A DNA stretch of 64,000 nt from Neofusicoccum parvum. Lineage: Eukaryota; Ascomycota; Dothideomycetes; Botryosphaeriales; Botryosphaeriaceae. The position numbers and the translations under genes were made by a program. The stretch lies in NCBI GenBank assembly GCA_020912385.1, contig CP087221.1, positions 558,001 to 622,000 on the forward strand, given 5' to 3'. Numbering within the stretch: position 1 is the first letter of the stretch; each line of letters starts with the position of its first letter. The notes beneath the pieces were generated by a model. The model was not told the DNA's origin. It saw nothing but the letters and a program-made list of their open reading frames with translations, and did not search any database. Shown piece by piece: positions 33,627 to 44,229 of the stretch.

Positions 33627-34436
33627 TCAACTCTTCGGTATAAAACCACCATCAACCTCCGGCCAGCTGACATTCCTTCTCCAACAGCTTCCTCGGTCCA
33701 CTTGTGTTGAACAAAAGGCATTGAGCTTGCGGCAGCTGTTCAGACCGTCCACGTTGTATGCCCAGCTCGCGTTCCATGCGTACTCCACGCATGCCGACGT
33801 AATTGATCTGTTGAGTGCCAGCGCCATCAATTGCTTCTCAACATTGGCGGCAGAGTCTATGGCGTTCTTCAGGGCGTTCTCGTTCCCTGGGACGCTCTTG
33901 TTCTCTGGGACGTTCTGGTACAACAGCGCTATGGTGATGCTGAGCAAGACCGTGACGGCAAACCTAAGTAGAGAAGTGAAGGCCTCGTTGGCTTTGAAGT
34001 GGCGGGCTAAGTTCTGGATGCCAGCAGTAAGGACGGTGGCCACGAGTGCGAAGAACACTGCCAGGGACACGATTCCGGGTGTTGAGTGCTTGAAAATCTC
34101 AATTTCCGTGTGATGAATGGTGTACAGTATGAAGGTGATGTCGCCGAGAGTGATCATGATCCATGTGATCACACATAGCCACTTGCAAGCCTTTGAGGAC
34201 ACCCAGGACTTCGATGGTTGTTGATATGCGGCGGCAGAGCCTGGAGCCGCGGTGGTGGTGGTGGTTGTGGTGGCTGAGCGGTTGAAGAAGCGGAACATTT
34301 CGTTTTTTGATGAGATAGCCCAAATACTCATCAAGATGATGCAAACGATCGTGGTGATGCACGTCTTTGCATCGTGGAGCGGTGAGGTGAGAGGGAGAAA
34401 GGCCCACTCAGCTTTAAATGGCTGGTGATGGGCCAT
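33627..34436 (-). CDS. Orphan four-span membrane protein
   Basis: A single exon of 269 residues with a good start context (GCGATGG). Predicted spans are near residues 26-43 (CITTIVCIILMSIWAIS), 85-107 (WLCVITWIMITLGDITFILY), 121-140 (GIVSLAVFFALVATVLTAG) and 155-176 (LLRFAVTVLLSITIALLYQ). Between the first two is a Thr run. The C-terminal 70 residues hold four Cys and three potential N-glycosylation sites (NRS, NAS, NVS), which suggests a lumenal or extracellular domain with disulfides. I do not recognise the family. A TTAAATA element about 65 bp upstream could be the core promoter. The 244-codon plus frame over it starts in non-coding DNA and looks like a shadow. Confidence 0.6.
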   Translation of the reverse strand: MAHHQPFKAEWAFLPLTSPLHDAKTCITTIVCIILMSIWAISSKNEMFRFFNRSATTTTTTTAAPGSAAAYQQPSKSWVSSKACKWLCVITWIMITLGDITFILYTIHHTEIEIFKHSTPGIVSLAVFFALVATVLTAGIQNLARHFKANEAFTSLLRFAVTVLLSITIALLYQNVPENKSVPGNENALKNAIDSAANVEKQLMALALNRSITSACVEYAWNASWAYNVDGLNSCRKLNAFCSTQVDRGSCWRRNVSWPEVDGGFIPKS

Positions 34437-34762
34437 CGCGCTTGCCGTTGCGAAGTTGCGAGAGTGCTATGGAAGAGGCACGAGCGGAAGCCGCTACCTT
34501 AAATACTCGAGCGATACGCCAGACTGGAGATGAGTCAGTTCTCAGGGCCCAAACCTGAACCAATATTCCCTCTCGCTTGAACGTCACAATAACAAGCGAC
34601 CAAGTATTCAGATAACGTCATCTCCCATCACGTGTCGCTTCCCAACCAAAGTCGTCTAACAATGGTATGTACTGATCTCTGTATTAAATCTACACCAAAA
34701 CTCCCCCGGGGAATATTTACTCAGAAGCCTTAAGAATCGAAACCCAGCAATCCTGAACCCAA
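34437..34762. other. Short intergenic, VPS62 to 4-TM gene
   Basis: Both neighbours run leftward; 326 bp holds the promoter of the 4-TM gene and the VPS62 3' end. No gene is seen. Confidence 0.65.
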
Positions 34763-36225
34763 TCACGGCGACAAAATCCACCTGTAAATGCACAAGTCCC
34801 CATTATCCGGACACACGTCCTTGCGGTCCAACTGCTTCCTCACCGGGCCCGTCGGGCCGCTAGCGTACTTCTGAATGGCGCCGCCGAACAGGAGCTGCTG
34901 CCTATCGTCGTCCTCTGGGTACTCCTCGTCGCCCCACTTGCCTTGGTAGTTGAGCCAGGCGGTGGGGTAGGAGTCATCGAGCGGGGTGAAGGTGGGTGTG
35001 CCGGTGGCGTTGGTGTAGTTGTAGTAGTAGGCGGAGAGGAGAGGGTCCCAGAGGAGGCCGCCATCGTCCGGCCCGTCGGTGTGGTCGAGCAGGAGGCCGG
35101 TGGGCAGGTTGAGGTTGGGGATGGTGTGGTCGTGGGTGCCCGGGATGGCGTAGTTGGCGTGCGTGCCGTTAGCGACGTAGTTGATCGGCTGCGTGGTTTG
35201 CGCAGTTAGTCGGAGTCACGAGACTTTCAAGAGGTAGGGTTGGGAAACGCACGCGGTCCCCGGACTTGTGGAGGATGGGGTAGGCGAAGTTCTGGCCGTT
35301 GGAGTGCTGCGAGTACCAGACCCATTTTGGCTCGCCGTTCTCGAAGCGGATCATGTTGTGTTCCCTGTAAATCTCCTCAGCATTCCGTCATCCTCTAACC
35401 GTCATCTCTCACGCCAATTACGTACCAGTCTCCTACATGGTTTCCTGCTCGCGCGTTAGTTACTTGACCCGGAACCTCTTTCTATTGTGAATCCTACTCA
35501 CCGAGATTCATTCCCAGAACAACACCGCCCCAATTATACGCATAGAAATACATATAAAACGCATCTACAGTCCCGTTTCCCTTGTCATTGACGATCACAG
35601 CCGCCGCGACAGCATCGTTGGTCTTCCCGCTACAGTCAGGTTTCACGCCTCCCAGCCATGCCGGGTTCGTAGTGATGTCCTCCTTCGAGGTCAGGTAGAC
35701 GTCGTCGCCGAACGAGTTCAGCGAGTCGAGGTTGTTCAGGTCAAGCGGGGACGCGATACCGGACGGAACTTTGAAGTCGACTTCAGGCTGGGTGTTGTCG
35801 ATCTGGGCTTGCATATCGGATGGGAAATACACGTCCTCGTGGTGGATGTAGCTGAGCGGGGCTGGATACCGGAGTCAGATCCTTGGCCAACTATGATATT
35901 GAAGGGCAACCCGAGCAGGAAGGCCACGAAGAAAAAGAGCTAGGGAAAAAAGAGACAGAGATCACGCTTCGAGCGAGAAGCATGCAGGAGAATTGTACAA
36001 GCCACACCGATGGCGAACGCAATGCTCGCCCCCGAACCAGAACGCCGCGACAGTTTGACTAAAGAGATAAAGAAGAAAGCATCACCCACCATAATCCACC
36101 ACAAACTGCGGCAAGCCTTCCGGCGCACGCTTCTCCAGTGTTCTCCGCGCCTTCTCCCCACATTGCGCGGCAGCCAGCTGCGCTGCGACCAGCAGTCCAC
36201 CGCCTGCCCTCTTCGCGAACCGCAT
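34763..36225 (-). CDS. VPS62: Vacuolar protein sorting-associated protein 62 family
   Basis: Exons, in minus order, are 36225-36090, 35861-35502, 35444-35426, 35364-35253 and 35188-34763, giving 350 residues. The third exon is only 19 nt and completes [10 protein letters not shown], a core motif of the family. The N-terminus MRFAKRAGGGLLVAAQLAAA looks like a signal peptide. The body has the family order: [82 protein letters not shown], and a C-terminal WNYQGKWGDEEYP-like WLNYQGKWGDEEYP segment. Yeast Vps62 and its paralogue Tda6 affect vacuolar protein sorting; biochemical activity is unknown. Intron 1 is 228 nt, chosen because Tyr-Ala-Pro-Leu is restored across it. Introns 2-4 are 57, 61 and 64 nt. 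Confidence 0.9.
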
Positions 36226-38569
36226 AACGATCGGCAGGAGAAGGGAAACTCAAAGACGAGGGCCAAGACAAACGGACCACCCGGATCTCAGTAGCGTCGC
36301 AAGCCACGGACGCGAGGAGAATAGCGAAAGCGGGGTTGAAATTGAGCGGAGGTCGTCGTTGGCTTATGTACACTCAGTCTCCTGCCCGAGGAGAGAGTAT
36401 CGAAGAGAGAGAGAAAGACTGCGCACGTCGCCACGAGAGGACTGGGAAGAAAGTCTGGGTAAAGTCTAGCCGGCGTGTGGAAGAGGCGCTGAGCCGTGCA
36501 GCCATAAGTATATAAGTAGGCTTTCCTCAGATAATTTTAGGGGCGTTGACCATGGTCATGGGCCTGCGGGCGTGCAGGCAGCGGACAGCCCTGACAGATC
36601 AGCGGGCAGGGTTCAGCAGAACGGGCAGGGTTGCGGGCCAGCTGCTGCGTTCGAAGAGCGGGGGGCCCGCCACGGGTCCGGGTAAGCCGCCTGCAAGCCG
36701 CAGCATATGCAAGCCATAAGGGGACCAACCCGCGAGAGCGACGGGGCCCGGCGCTGGAAACGGCTGCGCTTGGCTTGCCGGCGACGGGCGAATGGCGAAT
36801 GGCAGCGCGCGCATGCCGTGCGTGGCGGCTGCCCACTGCCCGAGCGTGTTTGGTGGTGGTAGGTCGCGCGCATCATGGACCGTTCCTCTCACATGGCAGA
36901 TGGCAAATGCACGCACCGCCAGGGTTGGTGGTTTCATCTCGTCCGCTTGCTGACTGGCTTTCCGCGTGAGGGGGTGCGCGAAACGACGGGCGGCTGGAGA
37001 GTTGCGATGGCGACGGGCATGACAAAAAGAGAAGAGGGAGCAGTTGCGGCCGAACCGCAGGCATGAACACCTTCGACACCAGCGTTGTCCCCGGCTCGCG
37101 CGACGGATGCCGGCCTAGCGGCCAGGCGAACAGGCGGGTGCCCATATGACTGCGCTCACCAAAGCTTGACGGCGTGCCTGGTGCCACCCGCACCTCGTGC
37201 GGAGCAGCACCGCAAACCCAAACCGCGTCCGACCAACCAGCCGCCGGCGCGCACCACAGCCACACGCACCCAAAACAGGATCGGCCGGAGGGGGCTCATG
37301 CGCCCGCGGCGGACCGGGGGTGCGATCGGATTCGGCGCCAGGGCAAATCAGACACGGCGGGCCACAGAGAGCCAGAATCGCCATGTGCCGCTTCGGGTGG
37401 AGCCCGCTGCCGAGAGCTGAACGAAATCATACATACCCACCCGGACGGCGTCGCCGATACCGACCTGCCGTACGCGGCCTGCACGATGTCCGCTGGCCTG
37501 ACTCGGGCGCGCTGATCAGCCCTCAGCCCTGCCGGGCCCGCGAGCATTTGGATATGCATTGGCAGGACGTCGAAATTAGGGGCGGGGCGCGCGGAGAGCG
37601 AGCGGCGAGGGGGAGCGTGCCTCGGCCCGGCGAGCGCGCACTGGGCGGGTTTCTGGCGGGTTTCTTGCTGGGCAGCGCACGCGCGCTAGCGCCGAGCGAG
37701 CTCGTGGCAGTGGTGGTGGGAGAGAACGAGAGGGGCCCGCTGCGCGCTGGCTCTGCGTGCGTCGTGCTGGTTGGCTCGGTCGAGGAGCCAGTGAGCGGCG
37801 GGCTGCCCGGCATGCGCGCGTGGGCATGCTGCAGGATGCGTGATGAGCCCGCCCCGAGACATGCATGCATTGAACCACAACACTGCGTTCCGCTCATCAT
37901 GGGGACCGCAGGCCTGAGTCGCGGGCTGCCGTATAAGCAGCCATGCCGTGGGTCGTGGGCGAGCTCGCCCCGTTCTTTCGTTCGGCCTCGTTGCCGCTGC
38001 AGCTGCGTCCAGCCTCGTGAGCGCTGCATGTACCGGCTGCCACAGCACCACCCGCCGTCCATTTTCGTCGGATTATTATGATTACTAGTTAGACAATAGT
38101 TCCCAACCCCCGCGCTCGTACGAAGGCCAGCCGTGAACACACATGCTCACAGAAGGCCAGCAATAGGAACAACCCTAACCAATAACCCTAGCACACACAA
38201 GCACACCAAACCAACACCTCCTTCTGTGTTTCCTCCCTAAACTAAACTATACGTAATATTCGTGTTTTTTTGTCCATGCGGGATGCCAACTCTTTTCTGC
38301 GCCTCTCTTCCCCTCTATCTTCCACCCTTCCCCATCCGCTCCCCTGAAGAATAAAATGGGTATTACGCTGTCTGCAAGACTGCCGATTAAAACATGGTTA
38401 CGCCGCTGGCTCCAACGATGCCGTGTGAAGAATATGAAGAGCCCGATGAATCAAAGCGTCCTCGCGTGCACGAGATTCAGGAAGTGAATCCATCTCGTGG
38501 CACTCTCAGAGCGCCATAATCACGCGCGGCGTCTGGGAAAATACCCATGCTCCGGACTCAGTCCGTTGC
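36226..38569. other. GC-rich gene-free stretch between VPS62 and ERG4
   Basis: The 2.3 kb contains many overlapping frames on both strands (up to 294 codons at 37197-38081), all Arg/Ala/Pro/Cys-rich and without a domain, as expected of chance frames in GC-rich DNA. Near 38171-38192 are two CCCTAA/CCCTAG telomere-like hexamers. The right end is the ERG4 3' region. Confidence 0.5.
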
Positions 38570-40416
38570 TTAGATGACGTACTGTACAGAGAAAAATAGT
38601 CAGCGCGCATGATCGAAAACAAAACAATGCCGAACCATGTCTGAAAGACTCGAGGGATGTGCTCACCGGAATGAAGAGGTACGGCACCTGACGCTCGTAC
38701 TCCTTCCACGCCTCGCCGTACTGTTGCCTGCAGCGCTGGATGTCCCTGAGCGCCCGGTGGACGATCATGCAGCTGAAGAAGAACGGGTAGAACCACGGGA
38801 AGGGGCTGCTGAATCCGGTGATGAAGCCCCAGTTGAGCGCAAAGTACAGGTCACAGGAGTAGTGGATCTTGCGCGCGAGACCGTACCAGCCGTCGGCCAG
38901 AAGGTCCTTGCCAGTGTTGGTGGGGATCGTGCGAGGGTTCTTCACCACGCGCCAGGGCAGCACCGGGAATGTCTTGCGGTCGTAGTCGGATCCGCGCTCC
39001 TGGTGGCGGAAGTGGTTCTTCTGGCTGTTGGCCGTGTCCCAAACCCAGTAGACGAAGAGGTAGGCCGGGAACATCAGCGCCAGAACCCAGCGCGGCTTCG
39101 CGTATTCGGACGGGTCGTGGTTTGCAAGGTAAAGGGTGCAGTGGCAGTAGCTAAGAGGTACGCCGGCCAAGTTCCAGAAGGTAAGCATGAAGCCGAGCTT
39201 CTCAAAGTACATGTCCCAGGTCGTAACGATCAATTGCTCGCCCTTGGAGCAAGCGTTTGCGTAGAGCCAGTGCGCCATGACCAGGAACATGACCTCGCCG
39301 CTCACGTAACCGTAGTTCTCGTACTGTCTCGCCGCGGTGCCCAGCGTGAGGAAGTACAGAATGAACCAGGGCATTCTGACCTCGAAGAACATCTTCCAGT
39401 CCAGCCATCCAAACAGACGCGGGTTGAGTTCGGAACCCATGAAGAAATCATAGACAGGGTAGCCTGTCATACGGACAGTAGCCCCGCGAATGTGGGCGCT
39501 GATGTAGAAGTAGAAACTCATCAAGAAGCCCGACAGAATCGCGACAGACATGAGAGATCCAAACTCATCAATCAGCGTGTACAACTTGAAGATGCCCGTG
39601 TAGTGAAGAGTCAGGCCCAGGACGATGCTCGTGTACCAGCTCCACACGGCCGAGCAGTAGTAGTCAAGCTGTTTGCCACCAAGATGAGGGAGCGCCTGGC
39701 CCTTGGCGTAGACACCGGGCATGTACAGGTAGAAGACGATCTGGATGGCCATGAACACCCAGTAGATGGTCCAGGCGCGCGCATGCGGGAAAGCGTGCTC
39801 GTAGCACATCTGGAACATGTGGCGGAAAAACTCTCCCAGACTCTGACCCTCAGCCGGCGTCGGGGGTTTGCCGTCGTAGAAAGTCGCGCCCAGCCACATG
39901 TAGTACATCAGCATGGGGAAGCCAATCATCATGGCACCAGTGCCCCAGGAGCCGCCAAACTCGAAGTGTGGTGTAGCCTCGGCCATGGTCGGGTCGACGG
40001 TCGCCTTCGCCAGCTTCTCGCCTTTGCCATGGCCGTTGGCAGCGTGGCCGTTGCCGTTCGCGTGACCGTTGGTGAACTTGTCTCCGTTGCCGTTCGAAAG
40101 GGGCTCCTGCAGCTGGACGGGCGCAGCGACGGGGGCGGGCGTCGAGTTCTCGGAGGAGTCGCCGTCGAAGGACTGGAAAGTCGACTTGCGCGTGGTGCGG
40201 CGGCGGCCAGGAGTCTCGACGAAGCCTGGGTTGGAGGGTTTCCTGTAGCCAGAGGTCAGATTGTCGGGTCGAGCTGCCGCTGGGGACGCGCAAGACGGTG
40301 CGGCGCAGGCCAATTGGCGCAGCGCGCCGGATGCGCGGTGCCGTCTTGTCGCTTGCAGGGCGATATAAATACCTGGGCGTAGCACCCGTCTGCGAACGCG
40401 TCACTCGTTGAGACAT
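38570..40416 (-). CDS. ERG4: Delta(24(24(1)))-sterol reductase (Erg4)
   Basis: Exons, in minus order, are 40416-40373, 40242-38667 and 38581-38570, giving 543 residues. The last exon is 12 nt and encodes only YVI and the stop, completing LFIPYVI, the normal C-terminus. The first 130 residues are disordered and Gly/Asn-rich. The enzyme core starts [23 protein letters not shown] and has about eight membrane spans. Signatures near the end are [19 protein letters not shown] and the [20 protein letters not shown] helix, typical of the ERG4/ERG24 reductase family. The reaction is NADPH-dependent reduction of ergosta-5,7,22,24(28)-tetraenol to ergosterol in the ER membrane, the last step of ergosterol synthesis. 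A 581-codon frame on the opposite strand has no domain and is rejected. Confidence 0.96.
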
Positions 40417-40898
40417 GGTTAAGGAGGCCGGCGGGGCGGTCTGAGCAGCAGCAGCGGCAGCTTGGTGGGTGTGCAGCGGGCGGGCTGGGGAGCGCAAATT
40501 CCCTGAGGCAGCGCAGGCGGGTGTGCGAGACTGACGACCTCCGTGCTCTGCGCGACTCAGTGGCTTCGCGGAAGGGTTGTTGTTGCAAATCGCGTTCTTT
40601 GCGCTCGGCGCTGTTGACACCGCCAAAGCGTCAATTTTGGCAGCCCCGTCGCCGCGCTCGAGCTAAGGCTTAAATTGCATCACCATTATTGCGCCCAATC
40701 CCCCCGACCGAGCATCCTCGTCAAATTGCATCAAACACCGTCATCAATTGCGCCGTACGAGGGCGCATTGCAAGCTGTGTGGAGAAGCTCGTGGTTACAC
40801 TAAGAATACCAAGACGCTGACCATCCTTCGCGAAGCCCTCCCTGCAAGGTACCCGGCCCGCCTTGGCCAATCACGCCCCTGGTGCTGATTCCCCACCA
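40417..40898. other. ERG4 promoter and 3' end of RING gene
   Basis: Both neighbours run leftward. The 482 bp upstream of ERG4 holds no gene. No TCGTATA-type sterol element is evident to my eye. Confidence 0.6.
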
Positions 40899-43223
40899 TC
40901 ACGCTCCCCTCCGTACGTTGGTGCTCATGAGTGTTATCTTCTTTTTCTTCTTCTTCCCTCCGCCGCCTCCGCCACCTGCGCCGCCTCCGGCCGAGCTCTC
41001 GCCATTTCCAAGAGACATGGCCTGAACCTGCGCGACCATGCTGTCCTCTTCCCGCAACAGATCCTTCTCCCATCCTTGCAGCCAGCCGTCATCGGCGGGC
41101 ACGTCATGATCGTGGGTGGACGCAAGCAGGGCCGGACTTGTTGCTGGAATAGCGGTGGTGCCCCAAACTGTTCGAGGCGCACTCGGGCTTGTGGATGGAG
41201 ATGCGAGCGACGCAAAGGCGGATCCTTGCCGCCTGGGATAAGGAGGCGACGTCGAAGCACCTTCAGCCTCGACAGAGCCCGAGACCTCCGCAGATACCAA
41301 TGGCTGGAAGTCGTCCGCGGAGAACCGTGTATTGGATATGCTGTTCCTTTTTCGCCGAGCCTGCGCATACGCCTTTTGATCCTCTTCCTTCTCCGCCTTT
41401 TGTCGCGCCTTCTCCTCTTTCGCCTCTTTCTCGTGATTTCGCTTCCGCCTCCGCTCAATCTCGGATTTGAACTTCTCCAGAATCTCCGGGGCGACCGTGT
41501 CCGTCCAATCACACTCTAAAAACCCAACTTCGCACCCATACGGCAGGTGTGCCAGGTACTTGGTACGCTTGCGTAAATCGTCATCTACAACGTGGCCGGT
41601 CGATACTCTCTCTACTCTTGGCAGTATAGTCGAAGGGAAAGACGCAAAATTTCCAAACGCCGCTTTCAGTATGCGAATGTCTAAAGGTGAAAGGTAGTAG
41701 TGAAGCAGGGCTTGGTAGAAGTAGTACTCGGATGGCGTCTGGTTGTCGTGCTGCTGACGACTCCGGAATTCAGCCAGTGACTTGGACAGGTTGCTGGTAC
41801 CCGATGGCTGTGCATCGCCGGAAGTACCAGGTTGCTCGATCTGGACAGGTGCGTCCGTTGATACTGAACTGGGATCTTCCGGCGGAGTCTGATCAAGGCT
41901 CAGGTCTGATGTGGGAACTTCTTGGACACCGAGACTTGGCTCCTCCATAGCCGGAGTAGATTTCTTCGATTTGCTGTCCGGTGGCTTTGTAGTGGCCGAA
42001 GGCGGATTGCCAATGCCTTTGACCTTCTCCTTCGACTCATTGATCATTTTGACAGCTTTCCGGGTCCATTCCACGTTATCCTCGCCGAACATGAGCTCGT
42101 CTTCCCTGGCTTGGCGCTCAATTTCTTGGACATCGCCTTCAAATTGCTCCATCATGTAGTTCTCGCTTCCCTTCATGATCCGGGCGTAGTCCATGACCTC
42201 GGCAGCGATGTACCAAGGAACGTCCTCACCCTTAGGAAGGGCGTCTGCGCCATCTCTGGGCAGGGCCAGCATGCTGCCGGACGAACGCATAACTAGCCGT
42301 AGAACGACATCTGCACCCTCTCGGGGAGGTTCACCCTCCTGGCCTATGTAGAATCGCACCGGCCTGGTATCTGACATATAGATGTTGTCCTCGCAGATGG
42401 GGCACTTCTTTGACCTCGCCTTCTTCTCAGGAAGCTTAGTCTCGGCATCGGCATGCATGAATCGAATCAGGCATGGCAAGCAAAAGATATGACCGCATCG
42501 CGCCATTCGAGGGGCGACAGGCGTTCCGAGGCAGATCGGGCAGGAGGCAGACTGCGATTGAGCCGAGGCCAGGATCTGTAGGACATTGTTCCAGTCCAGA
42601 TGAACATCTGCATCTGCGCTTTGCTTCTCGTAGTCCTCACGAGGGTCGACAATGAAGCGATAGTTCGCATGCACGTATCTAAAGCACTGTCAATGCGCTG
42701 AAGGCTGGACGTTGCATACGTCAACTCACCTCGCCTTATCTGCTGCATGATAGCCGGAGCCGGGGCCCCAAGGTGGATTTCTCCGATAGGAACGGCCGTG
42801 GCCATGGCTGTGGTAGTGATTCTGGGGGCGCGGAGGCAGACTGAAGTTCATCAGATGGGTGATGGAAGTCTGGCCCTTGCGGCTGCTGGTGGAACGCATG
42901 GCGACCTGTGCCACAGCTCAAGTCAGCGTCACGGCCGCAGCGATGAAAAGTGGCAGACGACTTACGGATTCCGCAATGGCATCCTCATCCGCAAGACCCG
43001 GGCGTTTGGCACCCTTGTGCTTCTTCTTCGAGGATTGGTTGTGCCGTGGCGAGGGGTAAGCTCGCGATGCCGCTCCCGCTCCGAAGCTGCCAGAACCTCC
43101 GGTGCGACGCTGGCCGTAGCTGTCGCCAGCAGCAGACGGGCCGGTTTGTGTTTGAGGTGAGAGCTGAGCCGCAGTGTTGGTTGACTTGGAGGCGACTATC
43201 GCTCCCGGCGGGTTCGCGGACAT
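40899..43223 (-). CDS. RNF10/Mag2-type RING finger protein
   Basis: Exons, in minus order, are 43223-42966, 42905-42730 and 42678-40899, giving 737 residues; introns are 60 and 51 nt. The N-terminus is disordered with a basic SSKKKHKGAKRPG patch; exon 2 ends with HHSHGHGR-type Arg/His-rich sequence. YVHANYRFIVDPREDY leads into the RING at about 191-245: CPICLGTPVAPRMARCGHIFC, then CLIRF and KKCPIC. Downstream are FYIGQEGEPP, WYIAAEVMDYARIMKGSENYM, and YYFYQALLHYYLSPLDIRILKAAFG, all typical of RNF10 orthologues. The C-terminus is Glu/Lys coiled coil, then a Gly run, a Lys run and ITLMST. Human RNF10 and yeast Mag2 act with ribosome ubiquitylation (40S uS3/uS5), so an E3 ligase role on ribosomes is likely. 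The Ubp3 neighbour is divergent, 1 kb away. Confidence 0.9.
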
Positions 43224-44229
43224 GGCGCTGCGCTGCTATGACGTGACCGCGGATGCGACAAAAGGTCCCGCCGACGGCCTGTCTGGTGGTGGCAGCGGGC
43301 CCAGGACGCGAAAGAATGTGAGTGGGTGCCCGGAGGCTGGTTGCAGGAGGATTTGGTGGGGTTCGAGTGCTGGTCCCCCGAAGGTGGACTTGCAGAAGAG
43401 AGTCATACAAGCGGGCGCGACGAGGGGCGTCTTTGGTAATGGATGCCGGTCACGTGCCGGCCCGGCGGCGAGAGCGCGCAACCGCGTCAAAGAACCTTCG
43501 CGCTCTAGCGGAAACACAATTATTAAGCCCGAGCGCCTCTCGCATTGCCGGAGCTACGCGTGTAGCCTGGCTGTCGGGGACGCGTGCTGCAGGGGCGGGG
43601 CGAAGTGCCTCAGAGTGACAGATGCAGTTGACGGCTGTCATCCCGCTTTGCAAAGCTACCAGCGCAGGCAACGCGTGATCCACGGCGCCGTGCTGCATCG
43701 AAAGGATCTTCTCGGGAACTGCAGGCTGCTTCACAGCCTGCCCGCACGCCCGCTGCCAACGGGCTGACAGCACTCTCCGCCCCTCCGTTCCGCTCCGCGC
43801 TTGGCGGCAGCCCTTGAGCCGCAAGCTCCTAAACCTTGAAAGAGGCCGCAAACGCCGGAGCCGGCGCGCGCGAGAACGTCGAGCTCTCGCCAGGCTGCGC
43901 TGAAAGGCCGCCTGCATCACGACCATCCGGTGGGCCGCCCATTGCCCGTCGCGTCCCCGCTCCAGTCAGCGGCGATCTCCAAAACCTTGCGACAAATTGT
44001 TGTCGACCTGAGCCGATCACCCTCCGCGAACCCGACCACCTCCATCACCACCTCACCCCGACCCGGACGACAGCGCCCACGCCGCCACCGTTCCCGGCGC
44101 TGTACCATCACGCTTCCCTACCGGCTCACCTTGGCCGCCCCATCGCCGCCCCTTCGTCGCCTCACAAGTCGGTCGCTAGGTCCTTGACCGGCCAGCGCTG
44201 ACTGTGAGGCACCAGTCTCCGCCGCACCC
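43224..44229. other. Divergent promoter, RING protein and deubiquitinase
   Basis: The two start codons are 1006 bp apart. Frames up to 197 codons here show no domain. A pyrimidine-rich tract precedes the deubiquitinase start. Confidence 0.6.

Noticed and set aside
35862..36089. Hydrophobic frame within VPS62 intron 1 as an alternative membrane segment
   Set aside because: It does not enter exon 2 in the VPS62 frame, whereas splicing from G36090 to C35861 restores the conserved Tyr-Ala-Pro-Leu.
36537..38140. Many open frames in the GC-rich gap before ERG4
   Set aside because: Composition is Arg/Ala/Pro/Cys/His-rich on both strands in all registers, with no motif, start context or splice logic.
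38171..38192. Telomere-like CCCTAA hexamers
   Set aside because: Only two degenerate copies; not a telomere or a clear interstitial array. Mentioned only within the gap entry.
38637..40382. 581-codon plus-strand open frame opposite ERG4
   Set aside because: It mirrors the Erg4 exon exactly, has a Val/Arg/Glu/His-rich composition typical of antisense GC-rich frames, and shows no domain. Erg4 on the minus strand is certain.
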